The notes below the pieces were generated by a model. That model ran no database searches, was not told the DNA's origin, and saw only the letters and a list, made by a program, of their open reading frames with translations. A DNA stretch of 64,000 nucleotides from Candidatus Hydrogenedentota bacterium (GTDB lineage Bacteria; Hydrogenedentota; Hydrogenedentia; Hydrogenedentales; JAEUWI01): positions 1 to 64,000 of the forward strand of contig JAHBVV010000007.1 in the NCBI GenBank assembly GCA_019637335.1, in the 5' to 3' direction. A program made the position numbers and the translations under genes. How positions within the stretch are numbered: the stretch's first letter is position 1; every line of letters begins with the position of its first letter. Below are positions 62,859 to 64,000 of this stretch, in pieces.

Positions 62859-64000
62859 ATGCCTTTCAAGCACCGTCAACCAACCTCATTACATCCATGG
62901 CATCCCGCCAAGCTCTTTTTGCTTACCAATGCTTCCCGGACCGTCGCTGCCTGGGTCGGATTGACAGTCGTACTTATTCTTACGCTGGCCGCGACCCTCG
63001 TTATCGGAGGTCTGGTGCTGGTGCCGCCGCACCTCTACGCCGCCCAACCGGGCATCAACCGGCAACTGAATTACCAGGGCAAGCTCACTGACAGCAATGG
63101 CAACCAGGCGGGAAATGGAAGCTACGCCTTTCGTTTCAGGCTATATGACGCTCCTACGGGCGGGAACCTTCTGTGGACGGAACGCTGGACCTCAACGTCA
63201 ACTCAGGTCACCACGGTCAACGGCGTCTTCTCGGTCACTCTGGGGGCAATCGAATCGCTTTCCGGGGTTAACTTCGATTCTGACAGTATCTACCTCCAGA
63301 TCCACCTCGACGCCGATGGCAACGGCACGTGGGAAGAGGAGTTTGCGACCCGGAAGCGCCTCACATCTGCACCCTACGCATTCAACGCCGATACCATCGA
63401 CGGATTCCATGCCACATCTACGGCGGCCGTCGCCAATCATTTGTTAGCGCTGGACAGCTTAGGGAATCTGAACGTCTATGACCGGGGTGTGAGTTCCACC
63501 CGCGCCACGAGCACTTGGCTGTATGTGCCCGGTCAAGCGACTATCAACGAGGGCAGAGTCGCGAACCTGAACGCGACCACCACGAACGTCGGTATGCTGA
63601 CCGTCTATCAGGGATCAGCCTTAGATGGGCTGACTATCGCTTCTGATCTGCGGGTGGGCACTCTAAATGCCACAACCACCAACATTGGTGCCTTGACGGT
63701 GTTCAACGGTTCGACCTTGGACGGTTTAACGACTATCTCAGATCTGCGCGTGGCGACCCTGAACGCCAGCACCACCGCGAACTTCGCCTCGGCGTCTTTA
63801 TACGGCGATTTGTCTGTAAACGGCACCTCACTTTTCAACGGTTTGGTTTCGGGAACCGGGTTCACCACGGCATTCGACAACCGTATCGCCTCGGTCTGGC
63901 GCGGCCAGGCCAACGGCTTGGCGTCACTTGGCGCTGACGGCAAAGTGCTCGATTCGCAACTCAGTCCTCTCGCCATCACCGATACGTTCGTGGTTGCTTC
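62859..64000 (+). CDS. surface/fibre-like repeat protein, cut by the window end
   Basis: The frame is open from ATG 62859 to the window end (380 codons and more). A membrane helix near residues 35-60 is followed by GINRQLNYQGKLTDSNGN and a strand-rich domain (YAFRFRLYDAPTGGNLLW). Then come repeats around LNATTTNVGMLTVY and LNATTTNIGALTVF. Domain order and Thr/Asn-rich repeats resemble large fibre-like surface proteins that I associate with Patescibacteria genomes, also with phage tail fibres. Likely an adhesin or fibre. Confidence 0.8.
   Translation, partial: MPFKHRQPTSLHPWHPAKLFLLTNASRTVAAWVGLTVVLILTLAATLVIGGLVLVPPHLYAAQPGINRQLNYQGKLTDSNGNQAGNGSYAFRFRLYDAPTGGNLLWTERWTSTSTQVTTVNGVFSVTLGAIESLSGVNFDSDSIYLQIHLDADGNGTWEEEFATRKRLTSAPYAFNADTIDGFHATSTAAVANHLLALDSLGNLNVYDRGVSSTRATSTWLYVPGQATINEGRVANLNATTTNVGMLTVYQGSALDGLTIASDLRVGTLNATTTNIGALTVFNGSTLDGLTTISDLRVATLNASTTANFASASLYGDLSVNGTSLFNGLVSGTGFTTAFDNRIASVWRGQANGLASLGADGKVLDSQLSPLAITDTFVVA

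Overview
The window has two halves that look different. From 1 to about 32.8 kb the DNA is GC-rich. It encodes a Gram-negative envelope (beta-barrel with a terminal Phe, several lipoproteins), many multiheme c-type cytochromes, a soluble Ser/Thr kinase, a NodU-type carbamoyltransferase with two glycosyltransferases and a PIG-L deacetylase. Intergenic spaces carry many short triloop hairpins. Together these suggest an uncultivated Planctomycetota/Hydrogenedentota-like bacterium, but no rRNA or other firm marker is present. From about 32.8 kb to the end the DNA is visibly less GC-rich, with other codon habits and mostly accessory genes. The last gene resembles repeat-rich surface or fibre proteins that I associate with Patescibacteria.

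Layout of the left half. 0.47-12.4 kb: a seven-gene minus-strand electron-transfer cluster (pentaheme cytochrome, outer-membrane barrel, 2Fe-2S/flavin reductase, tetraheme cytochrome, cyclic-nucleotide-binding-domain/4-cluster ferredoxin fusion, small membrane protein, decaheme cytochrome). 12.7-16.7 kb: a small protein, a TPR/zinc-ribbon protein, a Ser/Thr kinase, small membrane proteins and a TrmH/RlmB-type methyltransferase. 16.7-18.6 kb: an AAA ATPase plus DUF4435/TOPRIM pair resembling PARIS. 19.1-25.2 kb: the carbamoyltransferase/glycosyltransferase/deacetylase run and a TIGR02757 protein. 25.5-32.2 kb: hydrolases, an XRE regulator, a rhodanese lipoprotein, a NUDIX hydrolase, a membrane protein and a lipoprotein.

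The join. At 32317-32799 lies only the 3' third of a comM (Mg-chelatase-like) gene, broken at the conserved CPCG motif. A second, complete and divergent comM lies at 37298-38839. The break is either the left end of a large element inserted in comM or a chimeric assembly join. The window does not contain the missing 5' part, so it cannot decide.

Layout of the right half. 32.8-37.2 kb: a protein with five HTH domains, a P-loop kinase, a nucleotidyltransferase, an O-methyltransferase and an unknown protein, the last three downstream of comM. 39.4-51.5 kb: a Druantia-like defence operon (DruA/DUF4338, two unrecognised proteins, a 1850-residue DruE-like DUF1998 helicase) ending in a translationally coupled Fe-S PD-(D/E)XK nuclease. 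51.5-54.4 kb: a minus-strand operon of XRE regulator, two RuvC-fold proteins, DUF932 protein and a small protein, closed by a terminator. 54.6-58.3 kb: two large serine recombinases with their own XRE regulators. 59.4-62.2 kb: a minus-strand run of LexA-like repressor, small HTH protein, TIR protein, caspase-like protease and free-standing SLOG protein. This resembles TIR/caspase (type IV Thoeris-like) immunity with a third gene. 62.6-64 kb: a MerR-like protein and the cut-off surface/fibre protein.

The strongest candidates for something undescribed are the TIR-caspase-SLOG operon behind a LexA-like repressor and the Druantia-like operon with an added Fe-S nuclease. I saw no rRNA, tRNA or CRISPR array.
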